The notes: a model not told the origin generated them from the sequence alone. A stretch of DNA of 64,000 nt from Geomicrobium sp. JCM 19038 (GCF_000698125.1 NZ_BAXA01000001.1:310001-374000); one strand, 5' to 3'; shown: positions 8,678 through 17,781, numbered from the stretch's first letter. Program-made: numbers and translations.

Positions 8678-9787
8678 TTGAGTCAAACAGTCGTGGTTAT
8701 TGGGATGGGGCTAATAGGAGGCTCCATTGCACAAGCCATTAAAAAGAGCAATCAACAGCATAAAGTGATTGGTGTTGATTTGGACGAACGAACATTGGAA
8801 CATGCGAAGTTGCTTCATGTAATTGATGAGCAATCGACATCAATTAAAGAAGCGGCAGCAGTCGCAGATACAATCGTGATCGCAACGCCTGTATCGAAAA
8901 CCGTTGAGATTATCAGTAATCAATTACTCGATGTTGAACTTAAAGATAACGTCGTTATTACTGACGTTGGTAGTACGAAGTTAACGGTTATGAAAGCCGC
9001 AGAGAAGTTGGTTGAGCGAGGGGTTGTCTTTATCGGTGGGCACCCGATGGCAGGTTCTCACAAAAGTGGTGTTCACGGTTCTAGAGCAGATTTGTTCGAA
9101 AATGCGTTTTATATTCTCGTTCCACCTGAAAATCAAGAGAGTGAGGACGCAACTGAGCACTTGAAACAGCTATTAGAAGGTTCAAATGCGAAGTTTGTGA
9201 CAATGGACGCAAAAAGTCATGACGTGATGGCGGGAAGTGTTAGTCACTTGCCACATATCGTTGCATCAGCTCTCGTGCATCAATTAAAAGGATTAGAAGA
9301 AGAGCATCCAATGATTACGAACTTAGCAGCAGGTGGGTTTAAAGATATTACCCGTATTGCTTCTGCAAACCCAATTATGTGGCGAGACATTTTATTGCAC
9401 AACAAGGACGTATTGCAAACGATGATGGAAGAATGGCGAGACGATATGGGGCGTGTAACCGAGCTGATTAAAGCTGCGGATGCTAATGGTCTGCACGCAT
9501 TCTTTGCTGATGCAAAGCGTCACCGCGATGGACTGCCGGTGAAGAAGGCAGGCGCGATCCCGACACTAAATGACTTATATGTTGACGTTCCTGACCACCC
9601 TGGTGTCATCTCTGACGTTACCGGTTATTTAGCAGAGTGTGAGATTAGCATTACGAACATCCGAATTATTGAAGCGAGAGAAGACATTATGGGTGTTTTA
9701 CGATTGTCATTTCGCTCGGTTGAAGAACGATCGCGTGCAGAAGCGTGTTTGCAAAGTCATAAATTTACGACATACGTTGGCGAATAG
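8678..9787 (+). CDS. tyrA: Prephenate dehydrogenase with C-terminal ACT domain
   Basis: Oxidative decarboxylation of prephenate to 4-hydroxyphenylpyruvate, the tyrosine branch. It starts at TTG with AAGGAG upstream. The NAD-binding GMGLIGGS is at residues 9-16, and GGHPMAGSHKSG and the catalytic-helix HDVMAGSVSHLPH follow. The C-terminal part (YVDVPDHPGVISDVTGYL, near residue 297 onward) is an ACT domain, a likely site for amino-acid feedback. 369 residues, intact. Confidence 0.95.
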   Translation: MSQTVVVIGMGLIGGSIAQAIKKSNQQHKVIGVDLDERTLEHAKLLHVIDEQSTSIKEAAAVADTIVIATPVSKTVEIISNQLLDVELKDNVVITDVGSTKLTVMKAAEKLVERGVVFIGGHPMAGSHKSGVHGSRADLFENAFYILVPPENQESEDATEHLKQLLEGSNAKFVTMDAKSHDVMAGSVSHLPHIVASALVHQLKGLEEEHPMITNLAAGGFKDITRIASANPIMWRDILLHNKDVLQTMMEEWRDDMGRVTELIKAADANGLHAFFADAKRHRDGLPVKKAGAIPTLNDLYVDVPDHPGVISDVTGYLAECEISITNIRIIEAREDIMGVLRLSFRSVEERSRAEACLQSHKFTTYVGE

Positions 9788-9799
9788 GAGTTGAGACGA

Positions 9800-11092
9800 G
9801 TGAGTGTAGAACAAAATCAAACCGATGTTAGAAGCTTAAGCGGTACGATAACTGTGCCTGGTGATAAGTCGATTTCACATCGCGCCGTGATGTTTGGAAG
9901 TATAGCAAATGGAACGACAACGATTCGTGGTTTTTTAATGGGAGAAGATTGTTTAAGTACGATCCAGTGTTTCAAGCAACTTGGTGTTCGCATTGAGCAA
10001 GTTGACGATGAGATTATCGTTCACGGAAAAGGCATTGATGGACTTACAGAACCAAGTGAAGTTTTAGATGTTGGGAATTCAGGCACGACGATTCGTTTAA
10101 TGCTAGGCATTCTTTCAGGTCTTCCTTTTTACCAAACCGTTATTGGAGATGAATCGATTGCGAAACGACCGATGAAACGGGTTACGAAGCCTTTAAAGTC
10201 GATGGGCGCAACGATTGATGGACGTGATGAAGCGAACTTAACTCCTATTTCTGTACGAGGAGGAAACTTAACAGGCATTACGCATACGTCACCGGTTGCG
10301 AGTGCCCAAGTGAAAAGCAGTATTTTGTTAGCTGGTCTTCAGGCAAAGGGGGTCACAACCGTGCTTGAGCCCCATCGTTCGCGAGACCATACTGAACGTA
10401 TGTTACAAGCCTTTGGTGTAAACTTACTCATAACAGAGACGGGTGTCTCAATTGAGGGTGGTCAATTACTTCAAGGGGGCGGCGTTGTGAACGTCCCAGG
10501 AGACATTTCTTCAGCGGCATTTCCGCTCGTTGCGGCAGCAATTGTCCCTAAAAGTGAAGTGACGATCCAAAATGTGGGAATTAACCCGACGCGAGCAGGT
10601 ATTCTTGATGTACTCAAAAAGATGGGTGCTCAATTGACGGTATCTAATGAACGTGAACAGAGCGGCGAACCTGTCGCGGATTTGACGATACAATATAAGA
10701 AGTTAAACGCTACGACAATTGATGGGGAATTGATCCCGCGTTTGATTGACGAAATTCCAGTTCTTGCAGTGCTTGCAACACAAGCAGAAGGCAAAACGGT
10801 TATTAAAGATGCAGAAGAGCTGAAATACAAAGAAACGAACCGTATTGATACGGTTGTCGACCAACTTATGAAGATGGGTGCAGATGTGACGTCTACGGAT
10901 GACGGAATGATCATCAATGGTCCGACGCCTCTTCATGCGGCTCGTGTAGATTCATTTGGTGATCATCGGATCGGGATGGCGTTTGCGATTGCAAACCTCA
11001 TTGCAGAAGGAGAAACGACAATCTTGCGTAAAGAGGCGGTTGCTGTTTCTTACCCGAACTTTTTTGATATGCTCAAAGACTTGTCACGCTAG
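9800..11092 (+). CDS. aroA: 3-phosphoshikimate 1-carboxyvinyltransferase (EPSP synthase)
   Basis: Joins phosphoenolpyruvate to shikimate 3-phosphate; called aroE in older B. subtilis nomenclature. GTG at 9800 is preferred over TTG at 9791 because TAGGAG at 9785-9790 is nine bases before the GTG but touches the TTG. Motifs include [57 protein letters not shown] and [10 protein letters not shown]. The length of about 430 residues is normal. Last gene of the aromatic supraoperon, followed by a strong terminator. Confidence 0.96.
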   Translation: MSVEQNQTDVRSLSGTITVPGDKSISHRAVMFGSIANGTTTIRGFLMGEDCLSTIQCFKQLGVRIEQVDDEIIVHGKGIDGLTEPSEVLDVGNSGTTIRLMLGILSGLPFYQTVIGDESIAKRPMKRVTKPLKSMGATIDGRDEANLTPISVRGGNLTGITHTSPVASAQVKSSILLAGLQAKGVTTVLEPHRSRDHTERMLQAFGVNLLITETGVSIEGGQLLQGGGVVNVPGDISSAAFPLVAAAIVPKSEVTIQNVGINPTRAGILDVLKKMGAQLTVSNEREQSGEPVADLTIQYKKLNATTIDGELIPRLIDEIPVLAVLATQAEGKTVIKDAEELKYKETNRIDTVVDQLMKMGADVTSTDDGMIINGPTPLHAARVDSFGDHRIGMAFAIANLIAEGETTILRKEAVAVSYPNFFDMLKDLSR

Positions 11093-11098
11093 AATGAA

Positions 11099-11129
11099 AG
11101 CCCTCCACACAACACGGCGGAGGGCTTTA
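11099..11129 (+). terminator. Terminator of the aromatic supraoperon
   Basis: AGCCCTCC pairs with GGAGGGCT around a 12-base loop, followed by a short T-rich tail. It sits seven bases after the aroA stop. Confidence 0.75.
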
Positions 11130-11161
11130 TAAAATAAAATAATAATTTTTCTGAAAACCCC

Positions 11162-11189
11162 TTGACCTTTTTAAGAAGTTGCGTATACT
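11162..11189 (+). promoter_or_regulatory. Promoter of a short intergenic transcript
   Basis: TTGACC at 11162-11167, a 16-base spacer and TATACT at 11184-11189. It is followed within about 105 bases by a terminator with a ten-T tail and no gene of normal size in between, so it appears to drive a small RNA. Confidence 0.6.
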
Positions 11190-11195
11190 AATAGT

Positions 11196-11296
11196 TAGCG
11201 TATGGTTTCTCTCCACTCCTATCCATAATCTAGAGCGCTATTTTGCTCGGTCCGAATTGTAAGCGTTTACGCTTTATGATTCGGGCTTTTTTTTTT
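11196..11296 (+). ncRNA. Candidate small regulatory RNA between aroA and ypiA
   Basis: A roughly 100-nt unit bounded by a good promoter and an intrinsic terminator. The terminator pairs CCGAAT (11252-11257) with ATTCGG (11279-11284), with an inner AAGCG/CGCTT stem and ten Ts. The 5' part contains an unpaired CU-rich stretch at about 11206-11225, with CTCTCC and ACTCC elements complementary to Shine-Dalgarno GGAG sequences, as in known Gram-positive antisense sRNAs. A tiny ATG frame at 11202 (MVSLHSYP) has no ribosome binding site. The RNA family is not recognised. Confidence 0.45.
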
Positions 11297-11419
11297 GATT
11301 TTGTGAACAAGTTTTGCTACGATGCCCATTATCAATTTACTTATAGCAAAAAATATGGAAGAATGACCAATTGTTCACTTCCTTGTAACGTTCAAACGTA
11401 GCCATTGTTCGTCGGTTTT

Positions 11420-11428
11420 TGCTATAAT
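11420..11428 (+). promoter_or_regulatory. Extended -10 promoter for ypiA-ypiF
   Basis: TGCTATAAT, an extended -10 with perfect TATAAT, lies 36 bases before the ypiA start codon. No strong -35 is seen, which extended -10 promoters tolerate. The rest of 11300-11463 holds no gene or clear structure. Confidence 0.6.
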
Positions 11429-11463
11429 GAAGAAGGAATTTAGATCGGTAATGGAGGGGTTGT

Positions 11464-12732
11464 ATGCAAGAGCAGCTAATGGAAGCTGTACAACTCATTG
11501 AAGAAGGCGATGTTGAGAAAGGACTTACGATTCTTAGCACACTTGAAAATCATGAAGATGACGATACACAGTTTCAAGTAGCCGCGATTTATCAAGAACT
11601 TGGACATGCACAAAAAAGCATGGCGATGATTGATGAACTACTCGTGAAGTTTCCGAATGAAGGAAGCTTACTTACGTTAAAAGCAGAGGCTGCGATTGAC
11701 CTTGATGAAGAAGAGACGGCAATTACGAGTCTAGAGAACATTGACCAAAGAGACCACGCTTATGTAGAAGCACAAATGTTACTTGCAGACTTGTATCAAT
11801 TGCAAGGGCTAGAAGAAGTAGCCGAACAAAAGCTGTTCAAAGCGATGGAAGTTGCTCCAAAAGAGCCGGTTCTACTTGCAGGTATCGGAAGTTACTATGT
11901 TGAACAAGGAAGCTACCAGAAGGCAATCCCGTATTTGAAGCAAGCGATTGAACATGGGTTTTCCTCTGAAGAAGCGAACATGAACTTATTGCTAGCAGAA
12001 AGCTATAGCAATACAGGTGAATGGGAGACCGCTCTCAATTACTATGAAGATGCGGTTGATGAACGTGCTGAACCGAGAGCGTTGTTCGGCTATGGGTTTA
12101 CTGCCCTTCAAGCTGGAATGACGGAGACTGCAATTGAACAGTTAGAAGCACTTCGAGAGAAGGACCCTGCCTTTACGAGTCTTTACGTTCCGTTAATTGA
12201 AGCGTATGAGCAAGAAGGAAACGCTGACAAGGCTTTAGAACTCACACGAGCAGGTCTCGTTCAAGATGAAGAAAATGAACAGTTGTATTTAAAAGAAGGA
12301 CATCTAAACCAAACAAAAGGTGCAACTGACGAAGCGACACGTGCTTATTTACGTGTGCTTGCTTTAAATCCTGCGAACCATAAAGCCGCTTCGCAACTTC
12401 TAGAATTGTATTATGAACAAGAAGATGCCGAAGAAATTAAGGCTCTGATTAATCGTTTGAAAACGAGTGGAGAAGAAGATCCACTGTTTTTATATTACGA
12501 AGGCAAAGCAAAGCAACTTGATGATGATGTAGAAGGTGCGCTAGTTTTGTTTGAACAAGTACAAGAATACCTTTCTTCGGATGGATTAGCGATGGAAGAG
12601 TACGGCTACTTGTTACTTGAAAATGGTAAACGTGAAGAAGCAATGACTGCTTTTAAACGCGCATTAGCTTTACAAGACGATAATCAACAACTAAGAATGT
12701 ACGTGCATTCGTTGCAAGAAGAGGAGTGGTAA
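11464..12732 (+). CDS. ypiA: TPR-repeat protein, YpiA family
   Basis: A 422-residue soluble protein made almost wholly of tetratricopeptide-like helical hairpins, for example AAIYQELGHAQKSMAMIDELL, YYVEQGSYQKAIPYLKQAI and YGYLLLENGKREEAMTAFKRAL. No signal peptide or membrane segment is visible. It matches B. subtilis YpiA in length, composition and position (after aroE, before ypiF and qcrA). TPR proteins act as interaction scaffolds; the partner is unknown. GGAGGGG precedes the ATG, and the stop lies one base before the next gene. Confidence 0.88.
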   Translation: MQEQLMEAVQLIEEGDVEKGLTILSTLENHEDDDTQFQVAAIYQELGHAQKSMAMIDELLVKFPNEGSLLTLKAEAAIDLDEEETAITSLENIDQRDHAYVEAQMLLADLYQLQGLEEVAEQKLFKAMEVAPKEPVLLAGIGSYYVEQGSYQKAIPYLKQAIEHGFSSEEANMNLLLAESYSNTGEWETALNYYEDAVDERAEPRALFGYGFTALQAGMTETAIEQLEALREKDPAFTSLYVPLIEAYEQEGNADKALELTRAGLVQDEENEQLYLKEGHLNQTKGATDEATRAYLRVLALNPANHKAASQLLELYYEQEDAEEIKALINRLKTSGEEDPLFLYYEGKAKQLDDDVEGALVLFEQVQEYLSSDGLAMEEYGYLLLENGKREEAMTAFKRALALQDDNQQLRMYVHSLQEEEW

Positions 12733-12733
12733 G

Positions 12734-13204
12734 ATGCGTTTTCAAACGAGTGATATCGATACGTATCAACAGTCAAAAGCCTATGTTGATACGATGCTCG
12801 TCCCGTTGTTACCTGTAGCGCTAGACGATGACTTAAGACAGAAGGTTGCCATGGGAGAATACATTTCTCTCGTAACGATGGAAATGGAAAAGCAATTTAG
12901 AGGAAGGCTCATGCAACTGCCTCCACTTATGTATTTGTCTAGTGAATCAGTAACAGAGATTGGGGAACGCTTAGGCATGTGGGCGGATGCTTTCAAAAAA
13001 GATGGCAAAAATCATGTGATCTGGATGACAAGTGATCCTGCATTAAAGCAACTAGAAAACCAAGTTCCAGGCTTATTGTTATGGATTCCACATTTGCCAA
13101 TTGAGCACTTGGACCCGAATTATCGTAGTAAAACAATTCGTGACCAAATGCAGCAATTACTTCCAGATGTGATGGCAGAATGGCGTAAAGAGGACAGTCT
13201 TTAA
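12734..13204 (+). CDS. ypiF: YpiF-family protein (DUF2487)
   Basis: A 156-residue soluble protein of unknown function, recognised by position between ypiA and qcrA and by general character; it begins MRFQTSDIDTYQQSK. No catalytic motif or membrane segment is seen. It is translationally coupled to ypiA with GAGGAGTGG upstream. B. subtilis has ypiB between ypiA and ypiF; it is absent here. The family assignment rests on synteny and memory of the family, not on a search. Confidence 0.75.
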   Translation: MRFQTSDIDTYQQSKAYVDTMLVPLLPVALDDDLRQKVAMGEYISLVTMEMEKQFRGRLMQLPPLMYLSSESVTEIGERLGMWADAFKKDGKNHVIWMTSDPALKQLENQVPGLLLWIPHLPIEHLDPNYRSKTIRDQMQQLLPDVMAEWRKEDSL

Positions 13205-13234
13205 TATATTTCTCAAAATAGCTTTGTGAAAAGA

Positions 13235-13264
13235 TTGACATGTCCAAAACGCCTACGCTATCAT
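13235..13264 (+). promoter_or_regulatory. qcrABC promoter
   Basis: TTGACA at 13235-13240, an 18-base spacer and TATCAT at 13259-13264. It precedes a leader of about 130 bases. At the end of that leader a perfect hairpin (TGCAAAAT 13357-13364 with ATTTTGCA 13373-13380) sits just upstream of the AGGGGGGGA ribosome site of qcrA. Confidence 0.65.
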
Positions 13265-13399
13265 GTATATGTCTTAGTCTTGTAAATGGAAAGAGAGCGA
13301 GTCATGGTTTTACGCGTGAATGGTTTCACAACTACCCTTGATCAGCTCTTGCGCAGTGCAAAATTTGCATTGATTTTGCAACGTAGGGGGGGAACTTAA

Positions 13400-13900
13400 G
13401 TGAGTGAGAAAAATCACAACGTATCAAGACGTCAATTTCTAACGTATACGCTCATGGGTGTAGGCGGTTTCATGGGTGCTGCAATGGTCATGCCTATGGT
13501 TCGTTTTGCGGTAGATCCAATTCTGCAAGCCGATGCTGCCGGCGACATGAATGAGTTAACAGCGCTTTCCGATCTAACAGAAGAGCCGCAAGCCTTTTCT
13601 TTAACGTATGAAGTTGAAGATGGCTGGGTTACACAAACGATGGAAGACACGGTTTGGGCATATTTGAGCGGTGATGAAGTAGTTGCATTGTCTCCAACTT
13701 GTACACACCTTGGTTGTACAGTTAACTTTGGTGGCGATGAGAACAATCCAGATCAATTTTTCTGCCCGTGCCACTTCGGACGGTTTGAGATCGACGGAAC
13801 GAATGTGCCAGGCACACCGCCAACAGAGCCACTACATCGTTATGATACCGAAATTCGTGATGGCGTAATTTATGTTGGGCGGCCACAACCACAACAGTAG
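13400..13900 (+). CDS. qcrA: Menaquinol:cytochrome c reductase Rieske iron-sulfur subunit
   Basis: The 2Fe-2S subunit of the bc complex, passing electrons from menaquinol to cytochrome c at the outer face of the membrane. The GTG start has AGGGGGGGA upstream. The N-terminus has a twin-arginine motif (SRRQFL) followed by a hydrophobic anchor, matching Tat export of QcrA. Cluster ligands are CTHLGC near residue 101 and CPCHFG near 121. At 166 residues it is full length. First gene of qcrABC. Confidence 0.96.
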   Translation: MSEKNHNVSRRQFLTYTLMGVGGFMGAAMVMPMVRFAVDPILQADAAGDMNELTALSDLTEEPQAFSLTYEVEDGWVTQTMEDTVWAYLSGDEVVALSPTCTHLGCTVNFGGDENNPDQFFCPCHFGRFEIDGTNVPGTPPTEPLHRYDTEIRDGVIYVGRPQPQQ

Positions 13901-13914
13901 GAGGGGCACGAAGG

Positions 13915-14586
13915 ATGTTACAACGTATCTATGATTGGATCGACGACCGTATCGATATTACGCCAATTTGGCGTGACATCGCCGATCATGAAGTGCCTGA
14001 GCATGTAAACCCGGGACATCATTTCTCGGCGTTTGTCTACTGCTTTGGTGGCTTGACGTTTTTTACTGTCGTTATTCAAATTCTTTCCGGAATGTTCCTT
14101 ACAATGTATTACGTTCCGGACATTGTTAATGCACACGCGTCGGTAGAATACTTACAGAGTGAAGTAGCATTTGGTATGATCGTTCGCGGGATGCACCATT
14201 GGGGTGCCAGCGTCGTTATTGTCATGATGTTCCTGCATACTTTACGTGTTTTCTTTACCGGCTCATACAAGAAACCTAGAGAAATTAACTGGGTTGTCGG
14301 TGTACTTATCTTTTTCGTGATTTTAGCATTAGGTTTAACAGGGTACTTACTACCTTGGGATATGAAAGCTTATTTCGCAACTCAAGTAACGCTAGAAATT
14401 GTCGCCAGCGTTCCCGTTGTCGGGGATACGCTCGAAACATTAATTGCCGGTGGGGAAGTCATAGGTGCGCAAACGTTAACACGATTCTTTGCGATTCACG
14501 TATTCTTCTTGCCAGGGGCTTTACTTGGATTAATAGCTGTTCACTTTATTATGATTCGTAGACAGGGCATCTCCGGTCCACTATAG
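13915..14586 (+). CDS. qcrB: Menaquinol:cytochrome c reductase cytochrome b subunit (b6 type)
   Basis: A four-helix cytochrome b6-type protein of 223 residues holding the menaquinol-binding and heme sites. Heme-ligand helices are visible in RGMHHWGASVVIVMMFLHTLRVF and the IHVFFLPGALLGLIAVHF region. The Cys in FVYCFGG corresponds to the residue that binds an extra heme covalently in B. subtilis QcrB. GGAGGGG lies upstream. It ends QGISGPL exactly as B. subtilis QcrB does. Confidence 0.96.
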   Translation: MLQRIYDWIDDRIDITPIWRDIADHEVPEHVNPGHHFSAFVYCFGGLTFFTVVIQILSGMFLTMYYVPDIVNAHASVEYLQSEVAFGMIVRGMHHWGASVVIVMMFLHTLRVFFTGSYKKPREINWVVGVLIFFVILALGLTGYLLPWDMKAYFATQVTLEIVASVPVVGDTLETLIAGGEVIGAQTLTRFFAIHVFFLPGALLGLIAVHFIMIRRQGISGPL

Positions 14587-14632
14587 GAATTAGTGAGATT
14601 GCCCCTCAATTAACATCAAAGGAGGGGAACAG

Positions 14633-15498
14633 ATGAAACGCGGTAAAGGTATGAAGTTTGTCGGAGACTCGAGAATTCCTGCTCGCGAACATCGGATGAA
14701 TAATACGCCTAAAGATTATTCGGAGTACCCCGGCAAAACTGAGGCATTCTTTCCGAACTACTTATTGAAAGAATGGCTCGTCGGTGCTGTATTCCTCATC
14801 GGCTTTCTCTGCTTAACGGTTGCCCACCGGCTCCGCTTGAGCAGCCTGCCGATCCGAATGCGACTGGTTATATTCCTGTTCCGGACTGGTTCTTCTTATT
14901 TCTATACCAACTCTTAAAGTATCCTGCTGCAGCTGGTAACTTAACGATCCTCGGAACTGTTGTCATTCCTGGTCTTGCTTTTGGTGCGTTACTATTAGCA
15001 CCTTGGCTTGATAAAGGACCAGAGCGACGTCTTTCTAAGCGTCCAATTGCAACAGGGATGATGCTCCTTGGTTTCATGTCTGTAGCATACTTAACTTGGG
15101 AAGCAGGCGACCAACACGAGTGGGGTGGCGCTGCATCAATTGATGACGACGTACGAGAGATCGATACGAGTCATCAAGGGTATGATATGTACGTAGAAGA
15201 ATCCTGTATATCGTGTCACGGTGATAACATGGAAGGTACAGCCATGGGACCAGACCTTTATGACCTCGGCTACGATGCTGAAGGTATTGCACAAATTGCA
15301 GTTGAAGGTATTGGTGAAATGCCACCGATTTACGACCTTGAAGACGGTTCTGAAGAAGAATTAATGATTCTTGCAGAATACGTACTTGAACAAGGAAGTT
15401 CAGAAGAAGGCGCTGAAACAGATGATGAAGAATCTGAAGAAGGTGCAGAAGAAGAAAACGGCGAGGATGCTGAAGAAGACGAAGAAGCAGACGCTTAA
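14633..15498 (+). CDS. qcrC: Menaquinol:cytochrome c reductase cytochrome b/c subunit, frame break
   Basis: A fusion of cytochrome b subunit IV with a C-terminal cytochrome c domain. The N-terminal part (RGKGMKFVGDSRIPA, DYSEYPGKTEAF, LLKEWLVGAVFLIGF) is in one frame. The rest (PAPLEQPADPNATGYIPVPDW, LLKYPAAAG) is in another. One missing C at 14827-14828 explains this and restores VAHPAPLE. The heme c motif CISCH is near residue 192, with the axial Met likely in GEMPP. After the fold comes a tail of about 30 residues dominated by Glu and Asp, absent from B. subtilis QcrC. Confidence 0.93.
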
Positions 15499-15509
15499 GC
15501 GATCTACTA

Positions 15510-15541
15510 AGAAAGAGCTGACATGGATGTCAGCTCTTTCT
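15510..15541 (+). terminator. Hairpin after qcrC
   Basis: AGAAAGAGCTGACA pairs perfectly over 14 bp with TGTCAGCTCTTTCT around TGGA. The tail is not T-rich, so termination relies on the strong stem; it could equally protect the qcr mRNA 3' end. Confidence 0.65.
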
Positions 15542-15571
15542 GCATTATGTTAGTAAAGTGAGGCCATAAAT

Positions 15572-16174
15572 ATGATTCGCACATTAATTCATGTCGTAGG
15601 TCACCCGTTCGGATTATGGGCGTTGTTTATTATAAATGCGCTCGGGACATTATATGGCTTTGTTTGGTATGAAAGTCAATTGCTCGTCACACCAACGATC
15701 TTCATACCGTTTGTACCAGATAGCCCGACTGCTAGTCTGTTTTTTACAGCGGTTTTAGCGGCGTTATTGCTACGTAAAAACTCAGGCTTATTAGAGGCGC
15801 TTGCGGCTGTTACACTTTTTAAATACGGCATTTGGGCTGTGTTTATGAATGTGGGTGCAGGTGCGATGGGAGCGACTCTTACGTGGCAGAATTATATGCT
15901 CATCGCATCACACGCGGGAATGGCGATACAAGCTCTGTTGTTTTTACCGTATTATCGGATTAAGCCGTGGCATTTAATTGCAGCTGCTGTATGGACGGTA
16001 CACAATGATATTATTGATTATGTATTTGGTATGCATCCGGGCGTCCATAGTGTACTCATGCCACACATCGATGTGATTGGGTATTTCACATTTTGGTTAG
16101 GTTTACTCGGTGTATTTATCGTCTACTGGTTTAATATTCGCAGTGATCGTTATCATTTGAAGTTGCCTCGATAA
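15572..16174 (+). CDS. ypjA: YpjA-family membrane protein (DUF1405)
   Basis: A 200-residue integral membrane protein with five or six hydrophobic segments and short polar loops, ending in a basic tail (RSDRYHLKLPR). It matches B. subtilis YpjA by position after qcrC and by length. The conserved-looking HNDIIDYVFGMHP segment lies between membrane segments. Function unknown; location suggests a respiratory or envelope role, but this is only inference. Confidence 0.8.
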   Translation: MIRTLIHVVGHPFGLWALFIINALGTLYGFVWYESQLLVTPTIFIPFVPDSPTASLFFTAVLAALLLRKNSGLLEALAAVTLFKYGIWAVFMNVGAGAMGATLTWQNYMLIASHAGMAIQALLFLPYYRIKPWHLIAAAVWTVHNDIIDYVFGMHPGVHSVLMPHIDVIGYFTFWLGLLGVFIVYWFNIRSDRYHLKLPR

Positions 16175-16188
16175 TGAATGCAGGTCTA

Positions 16189-16230
16189 CTCTTGTCCTTT
16201 TCTACATAGGATTTTGTAATGGGACAAGAG
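16189..16230 (+). other. Inverted repeat overlapping the ypjB ribosome site
   Basis: CTCTTGTCC (16189-16197) is the exact reverse complement of GGACAAGAG (16222-16230), with a 24-base loop. The 3' arm overlaps the start of the GAGAGGGG ribosome site for the GTG at 16243. It could dampen ypjB translation or be incidental. Confidence 0.4.
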
Positions 16231-16242
16231 AGGGGCTTTGCA

Positions 16243-17031
16243 GTGCATAGAAGGATAATGTTTCTATTCGGTGCGTTGTTCTTACTAAGCTTTGCGATGA
16301 CAACAGATGCGACCATTGCGGCAGAAGATGATCGCGAGGAGTGGGTGCATCTACACGTCCAAGCCGAAGACGTCTTGCGAGACGTTACTGAAAAGCGGTA
16401 TGAACAAGCTCGAAAGACCTTAAAAGAAATGTCAAAGCCGATAACGGATGCAGACTATAGTGCGGTCTCTTTAGACATACATGATCTGAGCATTCTAGTG
16501 ACAAGCTATGAGAGAATGGAACAAGCGTTAACGAGTACGAGTTTGCCTCATGAAGAACGAGTACGCGAAGCACATCGGTTCTTTTACTTAATCAATGCCG
16601 TCATTCACCCAGTGGAGCCGAAGTGGTTAGAAACACGAGATGATGTGCTCGGACAACTTGAAGACGTGCGAAAAGCGGTAGAGCGCGATGATTCGGTATT
16701 GTTTCAACGTTTGTGGAACGAATGGACGTTAGAATTTCATAAAGTCCAAGCTGCCATGATGCTGAGGAAAACGCCTTCAGAACAAGAAGAATTGCGGTCT
16801 TTGTTACAGTTTATGACAGACCATAGACATCGCCTCGTAGAAGGGGATGAAGCAGAACCTTTTTTCAAGGCGCTCGTATTTGAGATTACACGATTGTACA
16901 ACATGGAAGAGAAAGAAAATGACCCTTCACTAATCAGTGTTATTATTATGGTCGGTTCAGCAATTGTTGCATCTTTAACGTATGTTGGCGTCAGAAAGTA
17001 CAAAGGTCAAAAAGATCGAGAACGAGGCTGA
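16243..17031 (+). CDS. ypjB: Sporulation protein YpjB family
   Basis: About 262 residues: an N-terminal signal or anchor (MFLFGALFLLSFAMTTDATIAA), a mostly helical charged extracytoplasmic region, and a C-terminal membrane segment (LISVIIMVGSAIVASLTYVGV) followed by a short basic cytosolic tail. This matches the YpjB architecture and synteny (ypjA-ypjB). GTG at 16243 is preferred over ATG at 16219 because GAGAGGGG is eight bases before it. In Bacillus the family is associated with sporulation; the molecular role is unknown. Confidence 0.78.
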   Translation: MHRRIMFLFGALFLLSFAMTTDATIAAEDDREEWVHLHVQAEDVLRDVTEKRYEQARKTLKEMSKPITDADYSAVSLDIHDLSILVTSYERMEQALTSTSLPHEERVREAHRFFYLINAVIHPVEPKWLETRDDVLGQLEDVRKAVERDDSVLFQRLWNEWTLEFHKVQAAMMLRKTPSEQEELRSLLQFMTDHRHRLVEGDEAEPFFKALVFEITRLYNMEEKENDPSLISVIIMVGSAIVASLTYVGVRKYKGQKDRERG

Positions 17032-17094
17032 TTTGTTGACGATGATCGACTAGGTTTTGTAAACTAGTTTATAAGGAAATGTGGAGGTGCAAAC

Positions 17095-17781
17095 ATGTTC
17101 AGTCCTATGGCATTTTTAATATATTTTGGTTTGATTTTAATCATTCCAATCTATGCGCAAATGCGAGTGAAATCAACGTTTAATAAATATTCTCAAAAAC
17201 AAAGTAGCTCGGGCATGACAGGTGCTCAAGTCGCACAGAAGATTATGCAAGATAACGGGATTTACGATGTAACAGTAGAACCTGTTAAAGGGAAGTTAAC
17301 GGACCATTATGATCCGTCAAAGAAAGCGGTTCGTTTATCTGAAGACAATTATTACGGTACATCGATTGCAGGGAATGCCGTAGCGGCTCACGAAGTTGGA
17401 CACGTTATTCAAGATGCACAAGACTACAGTTTTATGCGTCTGCGCTCAAGGCTTGTACCGTTTGCAAGCTTCGGTTCGAACTTCTCGTTTATTTTCATTA
17501 TTGCAGGTATGCTTTTAGGCATGTCTCAACTGCTCTTAGCTGGGATTATTTTCATGGCTGCAGCAGTTGTATTCCAACTCGTAACGTTGCCAGTAGAGTT
17601 CGATGCATCGAACCGGGCAATGGGACAGATGACCGCAAGTGGAATCATCCGAAATGATGAGGAGAAGAGCTCAAAGAAAGTGCTGAACGCAGCGGCATTA
17701 ACGTACGTTGCTGGTGCACTCGTTGCGGTCTTAGAACTTGTGCGTTTCATTCTCATGTATGTTATGGCAAACAATGATTAA
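17095..17781 (+). CDS. Zinc-dependent membrane metallopeptidase, YugP family
   Basis: A 228-residue membrane protein: an N-terminal membrane segment, then a cytoplasmic-type domain with the zinc motif HEVGH near residue 99 (AAHEVGHVIQDAQDY), two central hydrophobic segments, a second conserved stretch LPVEFDASNRA, and a final membrane segment. This arrangement is that of the YugP/neutral zinc metallopeptidase family. Substrate unknown. A GGAGGTG site precedes the ATG. In B. subtilis yugP lies elsewhere, so its place between ypjB and ypjC is a local difference. Confidence 0.87.
   Translation: MFSPMAFLIYFGLILIIPIYAQMRVKSTFNKYSQKQSSSGMTGAQVAQKIMQDNGIYDVTVEPVKGKLTDHYDPSKKAVRLSEDNYYGTSIAGNAVAAHEVGHVIQDAQDYSFMRLRSRLVPFASFGSNFSFIFIIAGMLLGMSQLLLAGIIFMAAAVVFQLVTLPVEFDASNRAMGQMTASGIIRNDEEKSSKKVLNAAALTYVAGALVAVLELVRFILMYVMANND

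Noticed and set aside
11252-11296. Terminator belonging to ypiA attenuation
   Set aside because: ypiA has its own extended -10 promoter downstream of it, so the terminator more likely ends an independent short transcript.
15371-15553. Lys-rich small ORF overlapping the end of qcrC
   Set aside because: A frame shadow of the Glu/Asp-rich tail codons of QcrC with no ribosome site.
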